Below, one piece after another: positions 15,537-23,833 of a stretch of DNA of 64,000 nucleotides. This DNA is from Cyclobacteriaceae bacterium (GTDB lineage Bacteria; Bacteroidota; Bacteroidia; Cytophagales; Cyclobacteriaceae), in contig JAHBUC010000007.1 of assembly GCA_019638275.1 (NCBI GenBank), positions 62,001 through 126,000 of the forward strand. The letters are read 5' to 3'. The number at the start of each line of letters is the position of its first letter. Positions within the stretch are counted from its first letter, which is position 1. The notes below the pieces were generated by a model. The model saw only the letters and a program-made list of their open reading frames with translations. It was not told the DNA's origin and did no database searches. A program made the position numbers and the translations under genes.

Positions 15537-16169
15537 ATGAGAATCCTCACACTTATTTTTACAGCTGTGCTTGTTCAAACGTTACAAGCCCAGCGTGTAG
15601 CTGTTCAGTTATCACCAGGACTTGGCAGGATTTTTAGCTCAGGTGTTGAGGGCAATCGATCTTTTCGGATTTCTTTCTCCATTGCAGCTGATTATTTCAT
15701 TTCCGACAGGTTTTCAGTGGGCCCCGAGATTGTTTGGTCGGGCAGACTCAAAAGCCCATTTTCAGTGCACTCTGTTCTGGATTCGGATACTGGCATTGAA
15801 ATCCTGGAGCCCTCGTCTACACTGTCGCGTGCCAAATTTATTAGGTTTAAGTATTTCAGCACCGATGAAAACAATATAAGGCTCTTTGCTGCAATGGGCC
15901 TTGGGCTGAATACATTTAGCTATAAAGAAGGAACAGATGAAGGTCCCTCAGTATTGACAAAGGAAAACACTTTTGCATTTTCCCCCGAAGTTGGGCTTCA
16001 ATTTAGCCGGAATTTTGTCATATCACTTCGGTACATCTATGCGGGAGCCTCACCATACTACGCTGGAACCAATGCCGCGCAAAATGAGGTACTATTGGAA
16101 CCTGTACAACTAAACCCGGTTTTGATTTCGTTCATTTATCAGTTTCATCTGGCTAAAAAGCGCGAATAA
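15537..16169 (+). CDS. outer-membrane beta-barrel protein
   Basis: A 210-residue protein with a signal peptide (1-19, ending LQAQ) and the alternating polar/hydrophobic strands of a small eight-stranded porin-like barrel. Examples are FRISFSIAADYFISDRFSVGPE, IRLFAAMGLGLNTFSY and FVISLRYIYAGASPYYAG, with a final strand NPVLISFIYQFHLAKKRE. It lies 74 bp after the BNR lipoprotein and could be its outer-membrane partner. No specific substrate is indicated. Confidence 0.8.
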   Translation: MRILTLIFTAVLVQTLQAQRVAVQLSPGLGRIFSSGVEGNRSFRISFSIAADYFISDRFSVGPEIVWSGRLKSPFSVHSVLDSDTGIEILEPSSTLSRAKFIRFKYFSTDENNIRLFAAMGLGLNTFSYKEGTDEGPSVLTKENTFAFSPEVGLQFSRNFVISLRYIYAGASPYYAGTNAAQNEVLLEPVQLNPVLISFIYQFHLAKKRE

Positions 16170-16265
16170 AAGGTGCTCAGTGATCAGTTACTTTTTTAAT
16201 GCCTATATGATTAAGTTCTTTGAATACCGATTCAAAGACCCCATATGGTTAAAACAAGGTAAACA

Positions 16266-16664
16266 ATGGATGAACCTGTTAAAGCGGGAGAAGTATTTGA
16301 AACTCCATACGTCACCATGTGGTTAAAAGATGGATTGGTATACTGCAAATATGCCGATGACCTGGATCTCTCAATTGAGGTGGCGAAGTTTTGCGTTGAA
16401 AGCAGAATTTTCTTCACAAAGGGAAAACCAGCTGTTTTGCTGGTGGACATGAAAGGGATAAAATCAACGTCAAAGGAAGCGAGAAACTATATGGCCACAA
16501 TTGGCACTACATTGGTAACTGCTGCTGCACTTGTAACCGGTTCTCCTTTTAACAATGCATTGGCAAACCTGTTTCTAAGTGTGAATAAACCCGCTATTCC
16601 TACAAGATTATTCAGCAATGAAGATGACGCAAGACAATGGTTGTTACCATATTTGGAGCAATAA
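16266..16664 (+). CDS. STAS/SpoIIAA-like domain protein
   Basis: A 132-residue soluble protein. Beta strand and helix order (YVTMWLKDGLVYCKYADD, then PAVLLVDMKGIKSTSKEARNYM, then PTRLFSNEDDARQWLLPYL) fits the STAS/SEC14-like fold often annotated in Bacteroidota. The C-terminal DDARQWL helix is typical of these. Such domains usually mediate regulatory protein contacts or lipid binding; no kinase partner is nearby. It stands alone between the beta-barrel gene and a convergent oxidoreductase. The family call is by pattern only. Confidence 0.65.
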   Translation: MDEPVKAGEVFETPYVTMWLKDGLVYCKYADDLDLSIEVAKFCVESRIFFTKGKPAVLLVDMKGIKSTSKEARNYMATIGTTLVTAAALVTGSPFNNALANLFLSVNKPAIPTRLFSNEDDARQWLLPYLEQ

Positions 16665-16696
16665 CCTATCGGTGTTTAGTGGGTATAACTGCAAGT

Positions 16697-17884
16697 TTAT
16701 TTTCGTAGCAGAAACAATTCCGGAATGGCTTTGTCGCCTGCAATTATTTCTGACACCAACTCACCTAATGCAGGTCCGTGCTTAAATCCATGACCTGATC
16801 CTCCGCCCAAAAAAAATAAATTACCTGCTTCCGGATGATGATCGAATAAAAAATTTCCATCCGGTGAATTTTCATACGGGCATACCCGGTTTTCAATAAG
16901 CGGTGCATCTTTTAATCCGGGAAACCGGTGGGCTAAAAACTTTCGGGCTTTACTTAAAACATCCGGGTTGGAAATTCGATCGCCATGTGTGGGGTCAAAT
17001 GGTTCACCACGTTCATCCACACCAACCTTAAATCCGCGGTAGCTATTTCCGGGAATGCCATAGTAAAAATCTTTCCCATCAACATCTACCCACACCGGAA
17101 AGTTTTCGTACGGTGCGGGGTTATCTAGTGGTGCGCCAAAGTAGTACACTTCCTGCTTCGTGCAGGTGATGGTATTGCCCAATACTCCTGGGAACAGTTT
17201 TCCAAGCCATGATCCACAGGCGAAAATATACAGATCAGCATGAAATGATTGTCCGTTGGAAAGTTGCAAGCTGGTAAGTCGGTTTTGCTCCAACTTTCCG
17301 GGTATGACTTGTGCCTGAACAACCATTCCACCTTCGGCAATAAATCCTTTGTAAACTGCCTGGCAGGCCTCACGCGCCCGAAGGCAGCCACCGTAAGGGT
17401 CAAGCCATGCGTGGCTCAGATCATCAGTATTTACAATGGCATAGCGTTTAATAATTTCTTCCCTGCTAAGCCGCTCATAGCGCATGTTGTGCTTTTCAGC
17501 GAAGGGTATTGACTCATCAACAACAGGTGTATATGCCTGGTAGCACATCCAAAGCACGCCTTTGTTTTGAAAGAGTTTTGTCTTCCACCTTGCCTCATGT
17601 TCCTTCCATAACGTTAATGCCCTAACGTTCAGATCAAAATAGAATTCATTGGCGCCATAGGTCGAGCGGATTACGCGTGTTTCATCGCCAGAACTTGAGC
17701 GTGAATTGCCCGGGCCCCAGGTATCTATCAGCGTTACGTCATAGCCTTTGCGAAGCAGGTTAAGGGCAGTCCACCCGCCAAAGGCGCCTGCACCGATTAC
17801 CGCCACGGAACTTCCTGCCGAAAGACGTGCAATGCGCTTACCGGTTTCTTCTCCGGATTTCGGTGCAAAGGTATTGAGTGTCAT
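16697..17884 (-). CDS. FAD-dependent oxidoreductase (monomeric sarcosine oxidase/SolA-like)
   Basis: A 395-residue flavoprotein of the D-amino-acid/sarcosine oxidase family. The dinucleotide-binding motif is GAGAFGGW (31-38), in VAVIGAGAFGGWTALNLL. It is followed by the family stretch SRSSSGDETRVIR (61-73), typical of N-methyl-amino-acid oxidases. Near the C-terminus, FFLGGGSGHGFKHGPALGE is the FAD-contacting segment. It probably oxidises an N-methylated or secondary amine, producing hydrogen peroxide. It begins 3 bp after the pyrE stop on the same strand, so it is probably co-transcribed, although no functional link is obvious. The substrate cannot be read from the sequence. Confidence 0.87.
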   Translation of the reverse strand: MTLNTFAPKSGEETGKRIARLSAGSSVAVIGAGAFGGWTALNLLRKGYDVTLIDTWGPGNSRSSSGDETRVIRSTYGANEFYFDLNVRALTLWKEHEARWKTKLFQNKGVLWMCYQAYTPVVDESIPFAEKHNMRYERLSREEIIKRYAIVNTDDLSHAWLDPYGGCLRAREACQAVYKGFIAEGGMVVQAQVIPGKLEQNRLTSLQLSNGQSFHADLYIFACGSWLGKLFPGVLGNTITCTKQEVYYFGAPLDNPAPYENFPVWVDVDGKDFYYGIPGNSYRGFKVGVDERGEPFDPTHGDRISNPDVLSKARKFLAHRFPGLKDAPLIENRVCPYENSPDGNFLFDHHPEAGNLFFLGGGSGHGFKHGPALGELVSEIIAGDKAIPELFLLRK

Positions 17885-17887
17885 ACA

Positions 17888-18538
17888 TCAGGGCTTCCAA
17901 TGGGCGGGGTCGTAGCGCCAGGCTTTAAGCGAAGTAAGTTCTTTTTCGCCCACATATTTTTTATCGAGTGCGCAGGCCAATAAATGATCGTAATCGCTCA
18001 GGCTCACCAGTGAAACGTCATCTGAATAGAAATTGCTTTGCGATATATCAAAACCATAGGTGAAAATGGAAACCATGCCTAGCACTTCTGCGCCACCATC
18101 GCGTAATGCACGAACAGCTTTTAAAGAGCTTCCACCGGTTGAGATCAGGTCTTCCACCACAACTACTTTCTGTCCTTTGGTTATTCTACCCTCAATCAGG
18201 TTTTCCATGCCATGATCTTTCGGTTTTGGTCGCACGTAAGCGAAGGGTAGGGTAAGTACATCGGCAACCAATGCGCCTTGCGCAATACCGGCTGTGGCCA
18301 CACCGGCAATGGCCTCAACGGCCGAAAAATTTTCGCGTATGGCCTGTACCAATCCGTTGGTAATGGTTTTTCGTATGGTTGGATGGGAGAGGGATAACCG
18401 GTTATCACAGTAGATCGGTGATTTCCAGCCCGAAGCCCACGTAAATGGTTTTTGAGCGCTCAATTTAATGGCCTCGATTTCGAGCAGCATGTTGGCTACC
18501 GGGGTGGCCGTAGAAGCCTGGATCTTAATAATGGGCAT
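17888..18538 (-). CDS. pyrE: orotate phosphoribosyltransferase
   Basis: A 216-residue enzyme that makes OMP from orotate and PRPP in pyrimidine synthesis. The PRPP-binding motif is VVVVEDLISTGGSS (125-138). The N-terminal substrate loop (FTWASGWKSPIYCDNR, 32-47) and YVRPKPKDHG (101-110, the flexible catalytic loop) match OPRTase rather than other phosphoribosyltransferases. The ATG at 18538 gives the usual length; an in-frame upstream ATG at 18586 would add 16 unlikely residues. It is divergent from the following NUDIX gene, an arrangement I recall in other Bacteroidota. Confidence 0.93.
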   Translation of the reverse strand: MPIIKIQASTATPVANMLLEIEAIKLSAQKPFTWASGWKSPIYCDNRLSLSHPTIRKTITNGLVQAIRENFSAVEAIAGVATAGIAQGALVADVLTLPFAYVRPKPKDHGMENLIEGRITKGQKVVVVEDLISTGGSSLKAVRALRDGGAEVLGMVSIFTYGFDISQSNFYSDDVSLVSLSDYDHLLACALDKKYVGEKELTSLKAWRYDPAHWKP

Positions 18539-18686
18539 AGTAAATCTTTCTGACCCTAAAATCCGGCAATCGGATGGTTTAACCAAGTTCCAAACCGAAA
18601 TCGGGTAAAATTCTTTTGGGGCCTCTTGCCTGCAAGCGGAATATTTACTCTTTTGCGATCATGGTGAAGCATATCACATTTACCGG

Positions 18687-19367
18687 ATGATCATTTTTAT
18701 AAATGATATCCCCGTAAGCCTGTACAAGGCTGATGACCGTCCGATTGATGGACACTATAATCATGTTATTGATGCTGCTTCCGAAGCGATTACGCGGGCA
18801 AAACTCATCCAGCACGTGTGGGTACAAAATGTGAAGGAGGAGGAGTTTGAGACCTTGCTCGGCTATCTGAATTCAAAAGTTCCTATTGGGATATTATCGC
18901 TTCATATCAGTGCCTATGATTACAACGCGCTGAAAGTATACCTGACGAGTAAATTTAAAGTGGTGAAGGCAGCCGGTGGCCTTGTGCGGAAAAAGGATAA
19001 ATTTCTGATGATTTACCGGTTGAAAAAGTGGGATCTTCCCAAAGGGAAAAAGGAACGGAAGGAGAAATATGCGCAAACCGCTGTGCGGGAAGTAGAAGAA
19101 GAATGCAATGTTTCGGTAAAACTCGTAGGAAAGATATGCACCACCTGGCACACCTATACGATGAACCGCAGGGCCATGCTTAAAAAAACCAGGTGGTATG
19201 CGATGGACCTGGTGGATGATTCAAAGATGAAGCCCAGCACCGAAGAAGACATTGAAGATGTACGCTGGATGAAAACAAAAGAGGTGTATCACGCACTTGA
19301 ACATTCCTACAAATCCATTCAATACGTGTTTGAGCGCTACTACGAGTTGGTGGATGTAAAGTCCTAA
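18687..19367 (+). CDS. NUDIX hydrolase
   Basis: A 226-residue protein. A roughly 90-residue N-terminal domain of unknown role precedes a NUDIX domain (about 93-215). The Nudix box starts at Gly120 (PKGKKERKEKYAQTAVREVE): Glu126, Arg134, Glu135, Glu138 and Glu139 are in place, but the usual late Gly is Asn141. The metal ligands are present, so hydrolysis of a nucleoside diphosphate-linked compound is plausible. It overlaps the end of the convergent coaD by 4 bp. The substrate is unknown. Confidence 0.87.
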   Translation: MIIFINDIPVSLYKADDRPIDGHYNHVIDAASEAITRAKLIQHVWVQNVKEEEFETLLGYLNSKVPIGILSLHISAYDYNALKVYLTSKFKVVKAAGGLVRKKDKFLMIYRLKKWDLPKGKKERKEKYAQTAVREVEEECNVSVKLVGKICTTWHTYTMNRRAMLKKTRWYAMDLVDDSKMKPSTEEDIEDVRWMKTKEVYHALEHSYKSIQYVFERYYELVDVKS

Positions 19368-19819
19368 AGTTTGTACGGTAAAAAACTGCTCACATCACCC
19401 TGGTAGCGGTGAACCTCGCGAATAATGGATGAGCTGATGGAAGCGAACTGCGGTGAGGTAATCAGAAAAACAGACTCCAGTTCTTCATTGAGGTAGCGGT
19501 TTACCTGCGCAATGCTGTTTTCATATTCAAAGTCGGTGGTGTTGCGCAAGCCCCGCAACAAATATCGGGCGCCATTTCTTCGGGCAAACTCGGCTGTCAG
19601 TTCTGAAAAGGTAGCAACCTTTATGTTCGGGTAATCCTTGAAGGTGGTATTGATCCGATCAATCATAAATTCAATCTCGAAGTACCGGACACTTTTGCTG
19701 CTGTTAAAGCCAATCGCCACGATTATTTCATCAAACAGCGTAAGGCCGCGAAGTACGATATCCTCGTGTCCTTTGGTAAACGGATCGAATGAACCGGGAA
19801 ATAAGGCGATTCGCTTCAT
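19364..19819 (-). CDS. coaD: phosphopantetheine adenylyltransferase
   Basis: A 151-residue enzyme that transfers AMP from ATP to 4'-phosphopantetheine in coenzyme A synthesis. The nucleotidyltransferase motif GSFDPFTKGHEDI (9-21) contains the T/HxGH-type His18. The C-terminal SSSIIREVHRYQGDVSSFLP is the other nucleotide-binding segment. The length is close to the usual 155-165 residues. It lies 54 bp after the DUF3822 gene in the same direction. Confidence 0.95.
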   Translation of the reverse strand: MKRIALFPGSFDPFTKGHEDIVLRGLTLFDEIIVAIGFNSSKSVRYFEIEFMIDRINTTFKDYPNIKVATFSELTAEFARRNGARYLLRGLRNTTDFEYENSIAQVNRYLNEELESVFLITSPQFASISSSIIREVHRYQGDVSSFLPYKL

Positions 19820-19873
19820 AGCATGCGTTTGGTTAGCGACTAAAGGTCGGTAAATAAGGTTGGAATAGCAACG

Positions 19874-20755
19874 CTATTGAAACAGGTCAACGCTGTACAA
19901 ATCAATGAAATGGTGGTCCTGCACCTCATCAAACATATATCCGAATTTCAGGTTATCCGGTCGCGCACCAAAGGTTACGTTTTGGATGTACTTGTAAAAC
20001 TCGTGGTAATGCGGTGAGTTTTTTCCGATGTATCCCCACATCACAACCTTGCTGGTTTTCTGATCCATGTTCAGGGTTTTCATCACCAGCATAATGTATC
20101 GGATGTAATCCTGAAAGCTTAGAATGTTAAATTGATTGTAATAGATCAGCTTGCCCTCGTTAGCTGAAATAATGTGCAGCTTAAACCGATCGACATATAA
20201 ATACAATGGGTTGTCGGTTCGTTTTTCGGCAATACGCATAATGCCTTCAATAAGCGCAGCCGATTGGTGCAACAGAACGAATTGCTTTTGGGGATATTTT
20301 TGTTCTACCCAGGTTTTAAGCTCTTTTTGAATGGCAAACACGGTTACCGCCTCACTTTTTTCCATGGGAACAAAGTAGGTCTCTTCTGATTGAGAGGGTT
20401 GTGCGTTGAGATTCAGGTAATTGGGAGCAACCGATTCTTCGAATAAGGCTTGCGGTACCTGAACAAGCTTTTGATTTTTGAGTGCAATTTTTATCTGTTT
20501 CCAGAAACCGGCCCGGATGAAAGCATGGTAGTCGAAAAGTTGTTCGAGCGTGTAGATCAGATCATCGCTTGAGGAAACCGAGGGAAGTACATAATCCTCC
20601 ATGTACAACAGGCGGTTCTCGTTACTGTCAACAACGCCTACCTGAACATCGCGTGGACCAACATTTAATAGCAGCGTGTAATCATGGATGTTGTCTTCTT
20701 CGAAGCGCTCATCCTTGATTTTCTTTATCAGCTTAAACGTGGCAATGCTTTGCAA
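19874..20755 (-). CDS. DUF3822 family protein (actin/PilM-like fold suspected)
   Basis: A 293-residue cytoplasmic protein of the Bacteroidota DUF3822 family. Family members are thought to have an RNase H/actin-like fold. The strand pairs here (DYTLLLNVGPRDVQVGVVDSN, PLYLYVDRFKLHIISANEGKLIYYNQF) resemble the two-lobed ATPase-like architecture of PilM. The function is not established. It begins one base after the stop of a membrane-anchored pilin-like gene and precedes coaD, so translational coupling with the pilin-like gene is likely. Confidence 0.85.
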   Translation of the reverse strand: MQSIATFKLIKKIKDERFEEDNIHDYTLLLNVGPRDVQVGVVDSNENRLLYMEDYVLPSVSSSDDLIYTLEQLFDYHAFIRAGFWKQIKIALKNQKLVQVPQALFEESVAPNYLNLNAQPSQSEETYFVPMEKSEAVTVFAIQKELKTWVEQKYPQKQFVLLHQSAALIEGIMRIAEKRTDNPLYLYVDRFKLHIISANEGKLIYYNQFNILSFQDYIRYIMLVMKTLNMDQKTSKVVMWGYIGKNSPHYHEFYKYIQNVTFGARPDNLKFGYMFDEVQDHHFIDLYSVDLFQ

Positions 20756-20756
20756 C

Positions 20757-21569
20757 TTATTCCCAGTTACCAGCCGTGGTCACGTCAGTTTTTGAACCGA
20801 AGCGTAGCGGCTTACGATTTTTAGCTTCGTTTTCTTCCCTGCGTTCAGGGTTGATCGGTGCAGGGTCTTTTACTTCAATAACCCACACTTTAATACCATT
20901 CCGATCAATGGATGCAGTGTATAATTCAAAAGTTTTACCTGAACCCGGCACGATGCTTAATGTCTTGACATCAACATCTGGATTAAGTTGATAATCCCAA
21001 AATGTAATCAGGTTTTGGCCCTTTTTAACGGCATCACCCACATTAACTTTTGCCTGGCTGCTAATGGTTCCTTTATCAAGAAATGCAAATTCTTCAACGC
21101 GCTCTGAAGTAAGCCTTCTCATTTTGTAAGACTTGGTTCCCTTTACAACATAGTCGCCTTCTTTCTTGGAGAAACCGAGGAATGTTCCGTTATCAGCAGC
21201 ATTTACACTATAGGTTTTTCTGAAGATTTTTTCGCGAGCGGAAACTTCGCCAATAGTATCGATTTTAACGATTACGCTATCTACACCATAACTTTTAGGA
21301 ATGATTGTTTCTGACTTTACGATAATGGGAACCACACCGGTTTCAATAAAATTGATCAACGAATCCCAATTATTTGCATAACGTCCGTGCTGTTCCAGGT
21401 ATACTTTCTGCGCTTCCCGTATTACGGCAAGCTTATCCGTGATTTGCTTTTCGGTTGAGGTGATTTTTTCGCGGAATTTGATAGAAGAATTGATGCTGTT
21501 GTACAGGTAATACGCCAGCGCTAAACTGATCACAAAAAGAACGTAGGCGAGTATCTTGGTCAGGTTCAT
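20757..21569 (-). CDS. membrane-anchored protein with pseudopilin-like N-terminal region
   Basis: A 270-residue protein with one N-terminal membrane helix (about 5-24, ILAYVLFVISLALAYYLY) without cleavage site. An amphipathic helix follows, with a stretch close to the pseudopilin signature: IREAQKVYLEQHGRYANNW (residues about 50-68). The remainder is beta-rich and ends with a charged tail (PERREENEAKNRKP). It is the first gene of a unit with DUF3822 and coaD. The true prepilin peptidase motif is missing, so it is pilin-like only in layout. The function is unknown. Confidence 0.7.
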   Translation of the reverse strand: MNLTKILAYVLFVISLALAYYLYNSINSSIKFREKITSTEKQITDKLAVIREAQKVYLEQHGRYANNWDSLINFIETGVVPIIVKSETIIPKSYGVDSVIVKIDTIGEVSAREKIFRKTYSVNAADNGTFLGFSKKEGDYVVKGTKSYKMRRLTSERVEEFAFLDKGTISSQAKVNVGDAVKKGQNLITFWDYQLNPDVDVKTLSIVPGSGKTFELYTASIDRNGIKVWVIEVKDPAPINPERREENEAKNRKPLRFGSKTDVTTAGNWE

Positions 21570-21643
21570 TTTTAAAGGTTTAAGGGCACAAGTATAATTA
21601 TTTTAAGGCGTAAAAAACAAGGTAAAATCCGTGTTTGGGCGAA

Positions 21644-22120
21644 TTATATTCTATAAAAACCAGTCAGTAATTTCAGGTCATTTGGGCCTTTGCACAGCCT
21701 TAGCAACCCATGTTTTTCCCTATCGGGTAAAGCCTGTATTTCTGCCCATGGCATAAACCTGATATCCCGGATTAGTTGCTTGTCGGCAGGTAATTCAGGG
21801 TCGTGCCCTATTTGGGTCGTTCCACCGGTTTTCTCAACCTCGAAGAACAATTCAAGGGCATGGAAGGGCGGATTGATGAATTCGGCTATGCAGCGGAATT
21901 CCTTTACACGAATGTCGAGGCTCGTTTCCTCCATAAATTCCCGAATAAGGGCATCAGCAGCCGATTGTCCAAGCTCCAGCCCGCCACCCGGTGGAGCCCA
22001 AAAATCCTGATCGGGATAGAGGTTGTGGTTTATGAGCAACAGGTTATCGCCTTCCAGGCATAAACCACACACCCTTATTCTGATCCGCTTACCGAAAATC
22101 TCTTCAATGTGTTGATTCAT
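21644..22120 (-). CDS. NUDIX hydrolase
   Basis: A 158-residue single-domain NUDIX protein. The box begins at Gly46 in WAPPGGGLELGQSAADALIR and continues REFMEETSLDI. The catalytic Arg60, Glu61, Glu64 and Glu65 are present, while the first box Glu is Gln52 and the late Gly is Ser67. The preceding WAPPGGG strand is common in nucleotide-sugar or ADP-ribose pyrophosphatases. The start at 22120 (MNQHIEEIFG) matches family length; an upstream ATG at 22186 would add 22 residues. The substrate is undetermined. Confidence 0.85.
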   Translation of the reverse strand: MNQHIEEIFGKRIRIRVCGLCLEGDNLLLINHNLYPDQDFWAPPGGGLELGQSAADALIREFMEETSLDIRVKEFRCIAEFINPPFHALELFFEVEKTGGTTQIGHDPELPADKQLIRDIRFMPWAEIQALPDREKHGLLRLCKGPNDLKLLTGFYRI

Positions 22121-22217
22121 GCCGGTTACCAGGGGGTATAATTCAAGATGGACGGCTAAGTCACAATTTGCCTTGAAATATTGCACTTTCCTGGCAGAAT
22201 TGTTGTTCGATGATTGT

Positions 22218-22225
22218 TAAATTTG
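22218..22225 (+). promoter_or_regulatory. Bacteroidota -7 promoter element
   Basis: TAAATTTG lies 16 bases upstream of the DUF1573 start at 22242. A TTG at 22200-22202 is nearer than the normal -33 spacing, so only the -7 element is supported. Confidence 0.5.
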
Positions 22226-22241
22226 AACAAAAATAAGCGCT

Positions 22242-22652
22242 ATGAAGAAGACAGTATTGATGATGGTTTTGCTGGCCTTTGCGGTTTGTGGATTTGCTCA
22301 GGAAGCAAAGCCCGCAGCGAAGCTTAACGGACCTATTCTCACATTTGAAAAGAACACCCACGATTTCGGTGATATTTACCAGGGTGATCAGGTGGCCCAG
22401 ATTTTTAAATTCACCAATACCGGTAACGAACCTTTGATTATTACCAATATTCAGGTTACATGTGGTTGCACTGCCCCTGAATGGCCGCGTAATCCAATTC
22501 CTCCCGGAGGAAAAGGTGAAATTAAAATCGGGTTTAACAGCACGGGAAAGATGGGCCGTCAAAACAAGACCGTTACTGTTATTTCCAATGCAGCTAACGA
22601 TGACACTACGATTTCATTCGTAACCAACATTCTTACAAAAACACCTCAATAA
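22242..22652 (+). CDS. DUF1573 secreted protein
   Basis: A 136-residue protein with a cleavable signal peptide (1-20, ending GFAQ) and one immunoglobulin-like DUF1573 domain. The domain core is THDFGDIYQGDQVAQIFKF, then NEPLIITNIQVTCGCTAPEW with its vicinal CGC, then PGGKGEIKIGFNSTGKMG. DUF1573 is frequent and often multicopy in Bacteroidota periplasms or surfaces; the role is unknown. It is a single gene with promoter and a shared terminator. Confidence 0.9.
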   Translation: MKKTVLMMVLLAFAVCGFAQEAKPAAKLNGPILTFEKNTHDFGDIYQGDQVAQIFKFTNTGNEPLIITNIQVTCGCTAPEWPRNPIPPGGKGEIKIGFNSTGKMGRQNKTVTVISNAANDDTTISFVTNILTKTPQ

Positions 22653-22675
22653 GAACTTACTGAGAAAGAATATTT

Positions 22676-22708
22676 AAGCCATCTGTGAACCGGATGGCTT
22701 TTTTATTT
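22676..22708. terminator. bidirectional intrinsic terminator
   Basis: AAGCCATC (22676-22683) pairs with GATGGCTT (22693-22700), and TTTTTTATTTT follows for the plus strand. The DUF423 gene on the minus strand ends at 22703, within the T-tract, so both convergent genes probably use the hairpin. Confidence 0.75.
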
Positions 22709-23083
22709 TATGCTCTTAGCAATTCCAATGGCCAGTACGAGCCACCCGCCAATCAGCAAGACCCCTCCAAATGGAGTAATCATTGCAATAGTGGTAATGC
22801 CAGTGAAGCATAACGCATACAGACTTCCGCTGAACAACAATATGCCGGATAGAAACAGGATTGAACTCCATCTAAACGGTGTGGTGGGAAACAAGTGTTG
22901 CAGAATTCCTACGGCCAGCAGTGCGCCAGTATGATAGAATTGATAGCGAACGGCAAGTTCATAAGTTTCCAACCGGCCTGACTCCAGCAACATGGGTTTC
23001 AGGGCATGTGCGCCAAAGGCTCCAAGTGCAACACCAAGCAAGCCCATAAGTGCACCGGTGATCAATGTGTTTTTTGTATTCAT
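22703..23083 (-). CDS. DUF423 (YgdD-like) inner-membrane protein
   Basis: A 126-residue protein with four hydrophobic helices. The typical opening is GALMGLLGVALGAFGAHALK (residues 10-29), followed by a later YHTGALLAVGI and a glycine-rich last helix (TPFGGVLLIGGWLVLAIG). All are hallmarks of the DUF423 family, whose function is unknown. It starts 6 bp after the YggS gene's stop and so is likely co-transcribed with it. Confidence 0.9.
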   Translation of the reverse strand: MNTKNTLITGALMGLLGVALGAFGAHALKPMLLESGRLETYELAVRYQFYHTGALLAVGILQHLFPTTPFRWSSILFLSGILLFSGSLYALCFTGITTIAMITPFGGVLLIGGWLVLAIGIAKSIK

Positions 23084-23089
23084 TTTTTT

Positions 23090-23782
23090 CTATTGCTGTG
23101 TAGATGATGCCGCAGCATAATTACGCTCGCCAAATATGGATGTGCCAATGCGAACCATCGTGCTGCCTTCTTCAATGGCAATCGCGTAATCGCTACTCAT
23201 GCCCATCGATAGCTCCTGCATCACTACTTGTTTTGGTAGCGGTTGATTTTTTAGTGTGGCAAATAACTGGTTGAGTGACCGGAATTCTTTTCGTACCTGA
23301 TCCATATTTTCGGTAAAGGTGGCCATGCCCATAAGCCCGGAAATGCGGATGTGATCCAGGCTTTGCATAGCTTCATTCTTCAGTAGTTCCTGAACTTCTT
23401 CAGCAGAAAAACCAAATTTCGTTTCTTCTTCAGCAATATGAACCTGTAGCAGACAGGAAATGATGCGGTTGTTTTTTCTGGCCTGCTTGTCAATTTCGGT
23501 TAACAGTTTCAGTGAATCTACCGAATGGATCAGGTGGACAAACGGAGCGATGTATTTCACTTTGTTGGTTTGCAGGTGCCCGATCATGTGCCACTGAATG
23601 TCGCGCGGCAGTTGTTCGTATTTACGGGCCATTTCCTGTGCTTTGTTTTCTCCAAATGCATGCTGTCCGGCATCATAGGCCTCCTGTATTTTTTCGATGG
23701 GCTGTGTTTTGCTTACCGCGATGAGTGCACAACCGGGAGGCAGGTTTTGCGTATACCGGACTATGTTATTTTTGATGGTCAT
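23090..23782 (-). CDS. YggS-family pyridoxal phosphate homeostasis protein
   Basis: A 230-residue PLP-binding protein of the PLPBP/YggS family that buffers vitamin B6 and affects amino-acid metabolism. The PLP lysine is in ALIAVSKTQPIEKIQEA (about residue 25). Other family marks are GENKAQEM (43-50), WHMIGHLQTNKVKYI (59-73), HSVDS, GLMGMATF, and the phosphate-binding ELSMGMSSDYAIAIEEGSTM. It is not fused to other domains and is thought to be non-enzymatic. It is divergent from the GH3 gene. Confidence 0.93.
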   Translation of the reverse strand: MTIKNNIVRYTQNLPPGCALIAVSKTQPIEKIQEAYDAGQHAFGENKAQEMARKYEQLPRDIQWHMIGHLQTNKVKYIAPFVHLIHSVDSLKLLTEIDKQARKNNRIISCLLQVHIAEEETKFGFSAEEVQELLKNEAMQSLDHIRISGLMGMATFTENMDQVRKEFRSLNQLFATLKNQPLPKQVVMQELSMGMSSDYAIAIEEGSTMVRIGTSIFGERNYAAASSTQQ

Positions 23783-23786
23783 TCGT

Positions 23787-23794
23787 TATTTTTG
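23787..23794 (+). promoter_or_regulatory. Bacteroidota -7 promoter element
   Basis: TATTTTTG, 39 bp upstream of the GH3-type start at 23834, matches TAnnTTTG. It overlaps the first bases of the divergent yggS region. The -33 element is unclear. Confidence 0.4.
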
Positions 23795-23833
23795 GTGCCT
23801 TTACCGGCAAAGGTAAAACATAAACCCAACACG

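Noticed and set aside
20757..21569. Calling the 270-aa protein a true type IV pilin
   Set aside because: There is no prepilin peptidase motif and no other pilus genes in the window; only the layout is pilin-like.
23525..23833. N-terminal extension of the GH3 protein
   Set aside because: The frame is open through the yggS gene on the opposite strand, but residues there are unlike GH3 and the promoter lies at 23787.
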